Of a DNA stretch of 64,000 nucleotides, positions 26,919 through 35,489 are shown one piece after another. The position numbers and the translations under genes are program-made. How positions within the stretch are numbered: position 1 is the stretch's first letter; each line of letters starts with the position of its first letter. Origin of the DNA: Deinococcus hopiensis KR-140 (GTDB taxonomy: Bacteria > Deinococcota > Deinococci > Deinococcales > Deinococcaceae); the NCBI GenBank assembly GCA_943327755.2, contig CALPYF020000008.1, forward strand, positions 62,001 to 126,000. Direction: 5' to 3'. Below the pieces are notes generated by a model. The model worked only from the letters and a program-made list of their open reading frames with translations. It ran no database searches and was not told the DNA's origin.

Positions 26919-27526
26919 CGGCAGAACCTCCGGTTGGTCGGGACACCCGTGATGGTGTACTCACCGAGGGGACGGAGTGACGGAACTTGGAACCGCTGGA
27001 CAATCACGCCCACCGTATTCCCGGCGGGGACGGTCACGACGCACAGCACGCCCGGTTTCACGTCCAGTGCCTCCATGCCCGGTAGGACGCGGGTCCGCAG
27101 GCCGCCGCTGGTGTTCCACAGGCGCAGGGTGTTGTTGCCGCGGCCCAGCACGTACTGCCCGTCGGGCATCCAGGTCACGTCGAACACGTCACTGTTCTTC
27201 AGCGGCAGGACACGTCCGTCCGGTTTCACCAGATGAACGGCGATGGGGTCGTGTTTGGGATTGTTGGAGAACTGCCGGAACAGCAGCGCATGAAATCGAC
27301 CGTCCAGGCTGGGCTGGCGCTGATCGAGTTCCCAGGTCATCCAGCCGACATCTGCCCATTCCGGGGATGGCGCGCTGACCGACACCACCCGGCCGCCGAC
27401 CAGCGTGACCGGGTAGGTGGGCGGGGTGGGGGGCGCGTCGGTCTGCGCGTGGGCCAGCGCGCCGAGGGACAGGGCCGTGGCAACGGCTCGCCGGAGCAGG
27501 CCCGAGCTGGCAGCAGGGGTGTTCAT
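26915..27526 (-). CDS. exported hypothetical protein inside the hut operon
   Basis: 203 residues. Signal peptide (RRAVATALSLGALAHAQ) then a mature domain with beta-propeller-like repeats (GWMTWELDQRQPSLDGRF; DVTWMPDGQYVLGRGNN), resembling WD40-type blades but too short for a full propeller. It overlaps hutU and hutG by four bases each, so it is a true operon member. Not a known Hut protein. Possibly a periplasmic sensor or binding protein; no evidence for a specific role. Confidence 0.7.
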   Translation of the reverse strand: MNTPAASSGLLRRAVATALSLGALAHAQTDAPPTPPTYPVTLVGGRVVSVSAPSPEWADVGWMTWELDQRQPSLDGRFHALLFRQFSNNPKHDPIAVHLVKPDGRVLPLKNSDVFDVTWMPDGQYVLGRGNNTLRLWNTSGGLRTRVLPGMEALDVKPGVLCVVTVPAGNTVGVIVQRFQVPSLRPLGEYTITGVPTNRRFCR

Positions 27527-29211
27527 TCTCTGGACTGTATGCCGAGGCTGGGGAGGTCGAGGCCGCGGTCGCGGGCGACGTTCAGGGCGTGGTCGTATCC
27601 GGCGTCGGCGTGGCGGATGACGCCCATGCCGGGGTCGTTGGTGAGGGCGCGGGACAGTTTCTGCGCGGCCTGCTCGGTGCCGTCGGCGACGATGACAAGG
27701 CCGCTGTGCTGCGAAAAGCCCAGGCCGACGCCGCCGCCATGGTGGAAGCTCATCCAGCTGGCGCCCGACGCGATGCCGAGGCCGAAGTTCAGGAGGGGCC
27801 AGTCGCTGACGGCGTCGCTGCCGTCGAGCATGGCTTCGGTTTCGCGGTAGGGGCTGGCGACCGATCCGGCGTCGAGGTGGTCGCGGCCGATGACGATGGG
27901 GGCTTTCAGGCGGCCGTCGGCGACCATCTCGTTGAAGAGGCGGGCAGCCTGGTCGCGTTCCTTGTACCCGAGCCAGCAGATGCGGGCGGGGAGGCCCTGG
28001 AAGGCGATCTGGTCGGCGGCGTACGTCAGCCAGGATTGCAGGCGTTCGTCGTGCGGGAAGAGGTCCAGCAGCGCGCGGTCGGTGGCGCGGATGTCCTCGG
28101 GATCACCGCTCAGGGCCACCCAGCGGAAGGGGCCGCGTCCCTCGCAGAAGGAGTCACGGATGAACGCGGGCACGAAGCCGGGGTAGTCGAAGGCGTCCTC
28201 CACGCCGGCTTCCTGGGCACGGTGGCGGAGGTTGTTGCCGTAGTCGAACGCGACCGCGCCGCGTTTCTGGAGTTCGAGGATGGCGCGGACGTGTGCAGCC
28301 ATCGCGTCGTACGCGCGGCGGCGGTACTCGTCGGGGTGGTCTGCGCGGAGGCGGCTGGCGTCTTCATCGGCGCTGACCGGGGGGAGGTAGCCCCACATGG
28401 GGTCGTGTGCGCTCGTCTGGTCGGTGATGAGGTCCGGCGTCCAGTTCATCGCCACGAGCTGCGGGACGAGGTCGGCGGCGTTGCCCTGCACGCCGATGGA
28501 TCGGGCGACACCCTCGGCCTTGTACTTCTCAGCGCGGGCGATGGCGTCTTCCAGGCTCGTGGCGACCTCGTTGAGGTAGCGGGTGTCGAGGCGTTTCTGG
28601 ATGCGGGTCGGGTCAATCTCGATATTGATGCTGACGCCCCCGGCGAGTTTCACCGCGAGGGGTTGCGCGCCGCCCATGCCGCCCAGTCCGGCGGTGACGG
28701 TGATGGTGCCCTTCAGGCTGCCGCCGAAGTGCTTGCGGGCCGCCCCGGCGAACGTCTCGTAGGTGCCCTGGAGGATGCCCTGCGTGCCGATATAGATCCA
28801 GCTTCCGGCGGTCATCTGGCCGTACATCATCAGGCCCGCCTGATCGAGCTTGTCGAAGGTCTCCCAGTTCGCCCAGTGCGGCACGAGGTTGCTGTTGGCA
28901 AGCAGCACGCGCGGCGCCCACTCGTGCGTTTTCAGCACGGCGACGGGCTTGCCGGACTGGATGAGCAGCGTCTCGTCGTCCTCCAGGCGGTCGAGGGTCT
29001 CCACGATCCTGTGGAAGGCGTCCCAGTTCCGGGCAGCCTTGCCGCGCCCGCCGTACACGACCAGGGTGTCGGGGTGCTCGGCGACGTCCGGGTCGAGGTT
29101 GTTCATCAGCATGCGCTTGGCCGCTTCCTGCACCCACCCTTTGGCGGTTTTCTGGGGGCCGCGGGGGGCGCGGATGACGGGGACGGCTTCGGTGGGGGCG
29201 GGGTGCGTCAT
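27523..29211 (-). CDS. hutU: urocanate hydratase
   Basis: 562 residues with the urocanase signatures YGGRGKAARNW, GTQGILQGTYETF and SWMSFHHGGGVGLGFSQHSG (containing the catalytic Cys/His region in this family) and tight NAD+ binding. Hydrates urocanate, step 2 of histidine degradation. It is the first gene of the operon, with GGAGG eight bases before ATG 29211. Upstream lies a perfect palindrome that also precedes the IclR gene. Confidence 0.97.
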   Translation of the reverse strand: MTHPAPTEAVPVIRAPRGPQKTAKGWVQEAAKRMLMNNLDPDVAEHPDTLVVYGGRGKAARNWDAFHRIVETLDRLEDDETLLIQSGKPVAVLKTHEWAPRVLLANSNLVPHWANWETFDKLDQAGLMMYGQMTAGSWIYIGTQGILQGTYETFAGAARKHFGGSLKGTITVTAGLGGMGGAQPLAVKLAGGVSINIEIDPTRIQKRLDTRYLNEVATSLEDAIARAEKYKAEGVARSIGVQGNAADLVPQLVAMNWTPDLITDQTSAHDPMWGYLPPVSADEDASRLRADHPDEYRRRAYDAMAAHVRAILELQKRGAVAFDYGNNLRHRAQEAGVEDAFDYPGFVPAFIRDSFCEGRGPFRWVALSGDPEDIRATDRALLDLFPHDERLQSWLTYAADQIAFQGLPARICWLGYKERDQAARLFNEMVADGRLKAPIVIGRDHLDAGSVASPYRETEAMLDGSDAVSDWPLLNFGLGIASGASWMSFHHGGGVGLGFSQHSGLVIVADGTEQAAQKLSRALTNDPGMGVIRHADAGYDHALNVARDRGLDLPSLGIQSRE

Positions 29212-29332
29212 GGGGGTCCTCCGGTGGGGGTGCGGGCGGATCGGCAGGGGCGGGCGTCTGCGCCCTGGTGTGCTCCTGACCTGCTTGATGTGCCGTCATC
29301 TTCCGCCTGGGTGCTGTGGGCCGCAATCCAGT

Positions 29333-29351
29333 TTTCCGGTTTGTCCGGAAA
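29333..29351. promoter_or_regulatory. palindromic operator upstream of hutU (IclR-type)
   Basis: TTTCCGG-TTTGT-CCGGAAA: perfect 7-bp arms with a 5-base spacer, 122 bases before hutU. The same arms and spacer length recur at 31293-31311 immediately before the IclR-family gene. Confidence 0.75.
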
Positions 29352-29394
29352 GTCGCGGCCTCCTCTTGCGTCCATCCCTCCTCTTCATCAGAAT

Positions 29395-29414
29395 GAATGA
29401 GTGAGTACTCATTC
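29395..29414. promoter_or_regulatory. TetR-family operator
   Basis: GAATGAGT-GAGT-ACTCATTC: perfect 8-bp arms with a 4-base spacer, just before the TetR gene. It sits between that gene and hutU, and typically marks autoregulation. Confidence 0.7.
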
Positions 29415-29430
29415 GGATGGCAATGAGCGG

Positions 29431-30033
29431 GTGAAGCGCACTTCTCCCCGCCCGGCGGACGATCCCCAGCGGCGGGCCACCATCCTCCGGGCGGCGCAGG
29501 TCTGCTTCGCGCAGAACGGCTTTCACCGCACGACCATGCGCGCCGTGGCCCGGCAGGCGGGACTGGCCGAGGGCACCCTCTACCACCACTTCCGGGGCAA
29601 GGACGACCTGCTGCTGGGCCTGTTCGGCGCGCTGGGGGAGCAGGCGCGCGACGCGCTCGATCCGGCGGCCCTGGCGGCCCTGAACCTGCGGGACTTCCTG
29701 CGGGCGTTCCTGGCCGCGCCCCTGGCGGCGCTGGCGCAGGACGAGGCGGGGCTGCTGCGCGTGATCCTCTCCGAGGGCCTGATCCGCCGCGACCTGGGCC
29801 GCGCGTTCGCCGACGGCCTGACCGGGACGGCAGCCCTGGGCGCGCAGGCGCTCGCGGCGCGGCCCGAACTGCGCGGCGTGGACACCGGCGAGCTGCTGCG
29901 CACCGGCCTCACGCTGGTGCTGGGTCACAGCGTGCAGGGCGCGCTGTCGGGCGATCCTCTCCCCGACCCGCAGGTGACGGCGGCGCGCGTGGCGGACGTG
30001 CTGCTGGCCCTGGTGGCGGCGGAGCGGGCGTGA
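29431..30033 (+). CDS. TetR-family transcriptional regulator
   Basis: 200 residues from GTG 29431; GTG 29401 is in frame but would place the operator inside the gene. N-terminal helix-turn-helix: RRATILRAAQVCFAQNGFHR then VARQAGLAEGTLYHHFRGKD. The C-terminal ligand domain is Ala/Leu-rich. It overlaps the glycosyltransferase gene by four bases, so it probably represses itself and that gene through the palindrome at 29395-29414. Confidence 0.92.
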   Translation: MKRTSPRPADDPQRRATILRAAQVCFAQNGFHRTTMRAVARQAGLAEGTLYHHFRGKDDLLLGLFGALGEQARDALDPAALAALNLRDFLRAFLAAPLAALAQDEAGLLRVILSEGLIRRDLGRAFADGLTGTAALGAQALAARPELRGVDTGELLRTGLTLVLGHSVQGALSGDPLPDPQVTAARVADVLLALVAAERA

Positions 30034-31280
30034 GGGTCACGCTGATCGCGCTGGGCTCACGCGGGGACGTGCAGCCGTACGTCGCGCTGGGGCTGGGATT
30101 GCGCCGCGCGGGGCACGCGGTGCGGCTCGCGTCGCACGAGGCGTTCCGCGCGCTCGTGACGGGCGCAGGGCTGGAGTTCGCTCCGATGCGCGGGGACGTG
30201 CAGGAGGTGGTGAACAGCCCCGAGATGCGCGCCGCGCTGGCGGGTGGGAACATGCTGGCGATCAACCGGGTGTCCGCGCGCGCCACGCAGCGGGGGGCGC
30301 TGCTGTGGGCCGAGGACGGCCTCGTAGCCGCGCGGGACGCCGACCTGCTCGTGGCGGGCATCGGCGGGCTGAACGTCGCGCAGGCCCTTTCGGAGAAGCT
30401 GGGCGTGCCGCTCGTGGAGGCGCACGTGGTGCCGTTCCATCCCACGCGGGCGTTTCCGGGCGCGATCGTTCCGCCGGTCACCGCGCGGCTGGGCGGCTGG
30501 GCGAACCGCCTGTCGCACGGCCTGACGCGGCAGGTGATGTGGCAGATGTTCCGCTCGGCGGACTCGCGCGCGCGGCGCGAGGTGCTGGGCCTCTCCCCCG
30601 CCCCGCTGCTCGGCCCGCGCCCGCTGCGGCCCCTGCCGACCCTGCACGGGATCAGCCCGGCGGTGCTGCCTCGCCCCGCCGACTGGGACGCGGCGCAGCA
30701 TCTGACCGGCTACTGGTTCCTCCCGCAGGAGGCCTGGACGCCGCCGCCCGCGCTGGAGGCGTTCCTGGCCGCCGGGCCGCCTCCGGTGTCCATCGGGTTC
30801 GGGAGCATGACCACCCCGGACCCGCAGGCAACGACCCGCGCGGTCGTGGCGGCCCTGGACCGCAGCGGGCAGCGGGCGGTCCTCCTGAGCGGCTGGGGTG
30901 GCCTGAGCGCCGCCGACGTGCCGGACTCGGTGTTCGTGACGGACAGCGTCCCGCACGACTGGCTCTTCCCGCGCGTGGCGGCCGTGGTGCACCACGGCGG
31001 GGCGGGCACGACGGCGGCGGGCCTCGCAGCGGGCGTGCCGAACGTCGTCGTGCCGTTCTTCGGGGATCAGCCGTTCTGGGGCGACCGCGTGCAGAGGCTG
31101 GGCGTGGGCCCTGCTCCGGTGCCGCGCCGCGCCCTGAACGAGCGCACGCTGGCGGAGGCCCTGACGCGCGCCGTGACCGATCCCGGCATGAGGAACCGGG
31201 CAGCGGCCCTGGGCGCCCGCATCCGGGCGGAGGACGGAGTGGCACGCGCGGCGGAGGTGATCTCGGGGCTGAAGCTGTAG
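30030..31280 (+). CDS. GT1-family UDP-glycosyltransferase (MGT/YjiC type)
   Basis: 416 residues. N-terminal LIALGSRGDVQPYVALGLGL and C-terminal nucleotide-sugar signature VVHHGGAGTTAAGLAAGVP. The GT-B fold family glycosylates small lipophilic molecules (macrolides, sterols, carotenoids). A carotenoid or drug acceptor is possible, but the acceptor cannot be read from sequence. Co-transcribed with the TetR gene, which suggests induction by its substrate. Confidence 0.9.
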   Translation: MRVTLIALGSRGDVQPYVALGLGLRRAGHAVRLASHEAFRALVTGAGLEFAPMRGDVQEVVNSPEMRAALAGGNMLAINRVSARATQRGALLWAEDGLVAARDADLLVAGIGGLNVAQALSEKLGVPLVEAHVVPFHPTRAFPGAIVPPVTARLGGWANRLSHGLTRQVMWQMFRSADSRARREVLGLSPAPLLGPRPLRPLPTLHGISPAVLPRPADWDAAQHLTGYWFLPQEAWTPPPALEAFLAAGPPPVSIGFGSMTTPDPQATTRAVVAALDRSGQRAVLLSGWGGLSAADVPDSVFVTDSVPHDWLFPRVAAVVHHGGAGTTAAGLAAGVPNVVVPFFGDQPFWGDRVQRLGVGPAPVPRRALNERTLAEALTRAVTDPGMRNRAAALGARIRAEDGVARAAEVISGLKL

Positions 31281-31292
31281 CGCCCGCACCTG

Positions 31293-31311
31293 TTTCCGGC
31301 CTGACCGGAAT
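31293..31311. promoter_or_regulatory. palindromic operator upstream of the IclR gene
   Basis: TTTCCGG-CCTGA-CCGGAAT, six of seven arm positions paired, same 5-base spacer as the hutU site. It overlaps the -35 position 17 bp upstream of a CATCCT -10 (31317-31322), so binding should repress the regulator's own gene. Confidence 0.75.
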
Positions 31312-31328
31312 CGTGCCATCCTGCGCCC

Positions 31329-32069
31329 GTGGCTTCCTCTTCCCTGCTGGCAGGCGCGGTGGACGTGCTCTCGGCCTTCGACGCGGATCACACCGAGTGG
31401 CGCCTGTCGGACCTGTCCCGGCAGCTCGGCGTGCCGACGAGCACCCTGCACGAGCAACTGCTGGCCCTGTGCGAGACGGGTCTGCTGGCACGGGTGGGGC
31501 GGGGCCGTTACCGGCTGGGGTGGCGCCTGCTGAAACTCTCCAGTGCGCTGTACGGCAGTCTGCCCTGGTACGGCCCGGCGCACGCGGCCATGGAGCGGGT
31601 GGCGCGGGCCGGGCACGCCCTGGCGTTCCTGTGTGTGCTGGACGCGGGATCGGGGCGAGTGCTGTGCATCGCCCGGAGCGTGCAGGGCCGCGACGGGCCG
31701 CCCGTGGCGGGAGAACTGGATTTCGAACTGCCCGCGCACGCGTCGGCCAGCGGGAAGCTGCTGCTGGCGCTGGCGGGTCGCCCGCTCCCGCCAGGAGCGG
31801 CCGCGTTCACGCCTCGCACCGTGACCGTCGCGGCCGCGTGGGAGGCCGAGGCAGCGGGCATCCGCGCGCAGGGCGCCGCCCGGACGCAGGACGAATGGGC
31901 GACCGGCACGTCCGGGCTCGCGGTTCCAGTGCGCGGGCCGGGCGGAACCGTGCTGGCGGCACTGGGCGTCAGCGTCCCGACCGCGCGGCTGCGGGGGGAC
32001 ACCCTGCTGCGCCTCCTGCGGGACGAGGCCGACGCGGTCAGCTGGGATCTGGGCTGGCGTCCGGGATGA
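31329..32069 (+). CDS. IclR-family transcriptional regulator
   Basis: 246 residues from GTG 31329. N-terminal winged helix (LSDLSRQLGVPTSTLHEQL) and C-terminal IclR effector domain (SASGKLLLALAGRPL; GTSGLAVPVRGPGG). IclR proteins commonly control catabolic operons. The shared palindrome before this gene and hutU makes the hut operon its most likely target. Its last 32 bases overlap the 3' end of the convergent GGDEF-EAL gene. Confidence 0.93.
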   Translation: MASSSLLAGAVDVLSAFDADHTEWRLSDLSRQLGVPTSTLHEQLLALCETGLLARVGRGRYRLGWRLLKLSSALYGSLPWYGPAHAAMERVARAGHALAFLCVLDAGSGRVLCIARSVQGRDGPPVAGELDFELPAHASASGKLLLALAGRPLPPGAAAFTPRTVTVAAAWEAEAAGIRAQGAARTQDEWATGTSGLAVPVRGPGGTVLAALGVSVPTARLRGDTLLRLLRDEADAVSWDLGWRPG

Positions 32070-34554
32070 CGGGGGCCGGATCGGCCGTCGCCGCAGCGCC
32101 GCCCGCGAGGAGCAGGGCCGCCTCCCCGGGCGGGAGGGGCCGGGCCAGCAGGAACCCCTGCGCGTGGTCGCAGCTCAGTGTCCGCATCAGCTCGTGCTGG
32201 CGGTCGTCCTCGATGCCCTCGACCGTGACGGTCATCTCCAGGGTCTGGGCCAGCTGGATCATGGCGCTCAGAAGGGCCACCACCCGCGGCTGCCGCTCCG
32301 TATTGAGGTGCCGGGTGAAGGAACGGTCCACCTTCAGTTCGTCGAACGGCAGGCTTTCCAGGAGGCTCAGGCTGCTGTAGCCGGTCCCGAAATCGTCCAT
32401 GGCGATCTGCACCCCCAGGGCCTTGAGGGCCCACAGGTGCTGCCGGGCGCGCTCCATGTTGCGGATGACGAGACTCTCGGTGATCTCCAGGATCAGGTGC
32501 CGGGCGGGCAGACCGCTGCGCGTCAGGGCGTCCCGTACCGTGTCCACGAAGTCCGGCAGGTCGAACTGAAGGGGCGAGACGTTCACGGACATGCACAGCC
32601 CGCGGCTCGGGAAGGTCCATTCGGTCGCCTGCCGGCAGGCCTCGCGCAGCACCCACTCCCCGATAGACAGGATCAGGCGGGTGTCCTCGGCCAGGGGAAT
32701 GAATGTGGCGGGCGGAATCAGGCCCCGCGTGGGGTGCTGCCAGCGGATCAGGGCCTCGAAGCCCACCAGCGTCGCGGCCTTCAGCGCGTAGCGGCCCTGG
32801 TAGTGCAGGTGCAGCTCCCCGCGTTCCAGCGCGGCACGCAGGTCGCGTTCCAGCTGCTGGCGCTCGCTGGGTTCACCCATCGTGGGCTCGAAGTGCATCA
32901 CCTGATTCCCGCCGCTGCGTTTCACGCGGTACATGGCCATGTCGGCGTGCTGCTGCAGGGCCTCCGCGTCGCGGCCGTCGGTGGGCGCCACCGCGCAGCC
33001 GATGGACGCCGTGACGGTGACCTCGTGGCCGTTCAGGTCGAAGGGGTGGGCCAGGGCGTCGGCCAGTTTCTGCGCGACCAGCGTGGCGTCCGGGCGGGCA
33101 CTCACGCGGCGCAGCAGCACCGTGAATTCGTCCCCGCCGACCCGCCCCACCAGATCCGAGCTGCGCACCACGTGTTGCAGTCGGCGCGCCACCTGTTGCA
33201 GCAGCGCGTCCCCGGCCGGGTGGCCCAGCGTGTCGTTGACGGTCTTGAAGCGGTCCAGGTCGATGAAGATCAGCGCCGCGTACTCCTGCGCGCCCAGGCT
33301 GCCCAGCGTCTCGGCCGTCACCTGATGAAAATGGGCGCGGTTCGAGACGCCGGTCAGGTGGTCGTGCGTGGCGCGGCGCAGCAGGTCGTCCTGCGTGTCC
33401 CGCAGCTGCTGGTTGGCCTGCGCGAGTTCCACGTTCCGCAGCCGCTCGATCTCGGCGGCGCGGTTGAGCAGCTCCAGGCGGATCTCGGCAGTGAGGAGTT
33501 GCGAGCGGGCGTCCACCTCCTGTTCGTGCACGGTGCGTTCCAGGGCGTGGTGCGCGCGGGCGCAGCGCAGGGCCTCCTCGAACTGCGCGGCGCGTTCATG
33601 CACCTCGGTCAGGCCGTGCAGGGCCAGCAGTTCCACCGGGCGGCTGCCCAGCGCCCGGCTGAGTTCCAGGCTCTCCTGAAACAGCGGCCGGGCGTCCTCG
33701 GTGCGGCCCAGGGCCAGCAGGGCGCGGGCGGCGGCGCTGGTCAGGCGGCTGATGCCCTCGTCGTCCTGGCGGGCTCGGGCGGCCTGCAGGTCCGTCCAGG
33801 CGACTTCCAGGGCCTCCTGCGGCCGGTGCTGGCGCAGCAGGGCGCGGCTGACGCATTCCTGCACGGTACTCACCCAGCGGGGCGGCCCGACCTGCTGGAT
33901 CACGCCCAGGTGCGCGTCTGCGAGTTCCAGGACCGCCCGGGTGTCCTCCTGCCGGTCGTGGATCAGGATGCGGTGCGTGATGGACGACGCCAGCATGATC
34001 GGGGCGTGCAGCACCTGCGCCACTTCCTGCGCCCGGGCGTGAAACGCGAGCGCCTGCGTCAGCTGCCCGGTCGTGGTGTACAGCGCCGCCAGATTGTTCA
34101 GCGCGCGGAAGCAGCCGACCTCGTCCCCGATGTCCTGCGTGAACCGCAGGCTGTCCAGGAACGCCTGGAGGGCCCGGTCGTACTCTCCCACGCGGTCGTG
34201 ATACAGCCCCAGGCCGTTCAGGCAGCGGGCGATCAGGTGCGGGTCGTTCAGCGTGGAGGCGAGACCCAGCGCCTCGTCCAGTTCCCGTTTGATGTCAGGC
34301 AGCTGGCCGGTGTACAGCGCGCAGCCTCCCAACAGCAGGTGCGCGAGCGTCTCGGCCCGCCGGTCGCCCGTCTGCCGGGCCTGTTCCAGCAGCGGGCGGA
34401 GCTGGTCGCGCGTGACTTCCGGGGTGTTGTACATGCCCGCTTCCAGCGCCTGCACCGTCCGTTCGAGCTGGGTCAGACCAGATGCCTGCTGCGTCAAGGT
34501 TGCCTCCTGCCGTGTGCGTTCACGGTAGGGGACGTCACCCCACAGAATCGTCAC
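32038..34554 (-). CDS. TPR-GGDEF-EAL cyclic-di-GMP protein
   Basis: 838 residues from GTG 34554 behind CAGGAGG. Residues ~50-370 are tetratricopeptide-like repeats (ALGLASTLNDPHLIARCLNG; ALAFHARAQEV), then a coiled coil, then GGDEF domain with intact VGGDEF and an upstream inhibitory I-site RSSD five residues before it, then EAL domain with FEALIRW, NVSPLQF, EITES, DDFGTGYSSL, KVDRSF and EGIE. Both cyclase and phosphodiesterase residues look intact, so either activity is possible. Cytosolic; the TPR part probably senses a partner. Confidence 0.95.
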   Translation of the reverse strand: MTILWGDVPYRERTRQEATLTQQASGLTQLERTVQALEAGMYNTPEVTRDQLRPLLEQARQTGDRRAETLAHLLLGGCALYTGQLPDIKRELDEALGLASTLNDPHLIARCLNGLGLYHDRVGEYDRALQAFLDSLRFTQDIGDEVGCFRALNNLAALYTTTGQLTQALAFHARAQEVAQVLHAPIMLASSITHRILIHDRQEDTRAVLELADAHLGVIQQVGPPRWVSTVQECVSRALLRQHRPQEALEVAWTDLQAARARQDDEGISRLTSAAARALLALGRTEDARPLFQESLELSRALGSRPVELLALHGLTEVHERAAQFEEALRCARAHHALERTVHEQEVDARSQLLTAEIRLELLNRAAEIERLRNVELAQANQQLRDTQDDLLRRATHDHLTGVSNRAHFHQVTAETLGSLGAQEYAALIFIDLDRFKTVNDTLGHPAGDALLQQVARRLQHVVRSSDLVGRVGGDEFTVLLRRVSARPDATLVAQKLADALAHPFDLNGHEVTVTASIGCAVAPTDGRDAEALQQHADMAMYRVKRSGGNQVMHFEPTMGEPSERQQLERDLRAALERGELHLHYQGRYALKAATLVGFEALIRWQHPTRGLIPPATFIPLAEDTRLILSIGEWVLREACRQATEWTFPSRGLCMSVNVSPLQFDLPDFVDTVRDALTRSGLPARHLILEITESLVIRNMERARQHLWALKALGVQIAMDDFGTGYSSLSLLESLPFDELKVDRSFTRHLNTERQPRVVALLSAMIQLAQTLEMTVTVEGIEDDRQHELMRTLSCDHAQGFLLARPLPPGEAALLLAGGAAATADPAPVIPDASPDPS

Positions 34555-34601
34555 AGGGGACCTCCTGAGGACACCCGCCGGGCTGTCGGGTGGGGCGCGC
34601 G

Positions 34602-35267
34602 TCAGCCGTCCATGAGTTTGGGCAGCATCCGCAGCCAGTTCACGTCGGCCCAGCGGGCCAGGAACGCCTGTGCCTCGGGGCTCAGGGGCTGGTCGAGTTC
34701 CACGGCCAGCAGCGCCTGCCCCCCGCGCGCCACGCGCGTGCAGGTCAGCGTGGCGATGTTCACGCCGTCCGCGGCGATGGTCGTGGCGATGCGGGCGATC
34801 ATGCCGACCGCGTCGGTGTAGCGCAGGATCAGGGTGGGGCTCGCGCCGCTGAAGTTCACGCCCAGGCCCTGCACGTGCGTGACGAGGATCACGCCGCCGC
34901 CCGTGCTGCTGCCCTGCACCGTGACCCGCCGCGTGTCACCGCTCACCTCGATCAGGGCGGTGTTGGGGTGCACGTCGCCCAGGTCCGCGTCGTGGAACTC
35001 GAAGGTCAGGCCCTGCGCCTGCGCTTCCTCGAACGCGGCGGGCAGGCGCTGGTCGTCGGGCCGCATGCCCAGCAGTCCCGCGATCAGCGCGAGGTGCGTG
35101 CCGTGCCCGCGCCCGGTCTTGGCGAACGAGGCGTGCAGGCCGATGCGGACCGCGCGGGGCGGTTCGCCCAGCAGGTGGTGCGCGACCAGCCCCAGGCGGC
35201 AGGCCCCGGCGGTGTGGCTGCTGCTGGGGCCGATCATGACGGGCCCGATCATGTCGAGGAGGGACAT
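34602..35267 (-). CDS. sdaAB: L-serine dehydratase, beta subunit
   Basis: 221 residues from ATG 35267. N-terminal substrate-domain signature MIGPSSSHTAGACRLG, followed by a C-terminal ACT domain (LRYTDAVGMIARIATTIAADG). Partner of sdaAA located 12 kb upstream in the window. A TATACT -10 box six bases before the ATG indicates a leaderless transcript. The GGDEF-EAL gene follows after 47 bases and may be co-transcribed. Confidence 0.94.
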   Translation of the reverse strand: MSLLDMIGPVMIGPSSSHTAGACRLGLVAHHLLGEPPRAVRIGLHASFAKTGRGHGTHLALIAGLLGMRPDDQRLPAAFEEAQAQGLTFEFHDADLGDVHPNTALIEVSGDTRRVTVQGSSTGGGVILVTHVQGLGVNFSGASPTLILRYTDAVGMIARIATTIAADGVNIATLTCTRVARGGQALLAVELDQPLSPEAQAFLARWADVNWLRMLPKLMDG

Positions 35268-35273
35268 GTGGCG

Positions 35274-35279
35274 AGTATA
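35274..35279 (-). promoter_or_regulatory. -10 box of leaderless sdaAB promoter
   Basis: TATACT on the minus strand six bases before ATG 35267. Confidence 0.65.
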
Positions 35280-35368
35280 GGGGCGCCGCACCGGGGGGAG
35301 GCCCCGACTGCTGGCCACCCCTCCTGATCCCGCGCGCGGGCTTGTACGGATTCCGTTTGTTTCGTTGA

Positions 35369-35391
35369 CAGATCGGAAGATCACCGATCTG
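35369..35391. repeat. inverted repeat inside the MITE-like element
   Basis: CAGATCGG, 7-base spacer, CCGATCTG; perfect 8-bp arms. Confidence 0.8.
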
Positions 35392-35459
35392 CCCACTCCA
35401 CGTCCGGAACCCGCCTCGCTCCTTCTCTGCTCCGCAGCTCTACGAGTCGCATCCGCTCG

Positions 35460-35489
35460 GATTGAACGGTTTGTACAAACCATTCAATC
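35460..35489. repeat. 30-bp near-perfect palindrome inside the MITE-like element
   Basis: GATTGAACGGTTTGT joined to ACAAACCATTCAATC, a continuous palindrome with one mismatch, centred on TGTACA and 10 bases from the crtLm stop. Confidence 0.85.

Noticed and set aside
29401..29430. GTG 29401 as the TetR start
   Set aside because: It would put the start inside the operator palindrome; GTG 29431 gives the usual TetR N-terminus.
32164..34821. An 885-codon plus-strand frame
   Set aside because: Antisense shadow of the GGDEF-EAL gene; no domain, and that gene has complete catalytic motifs.
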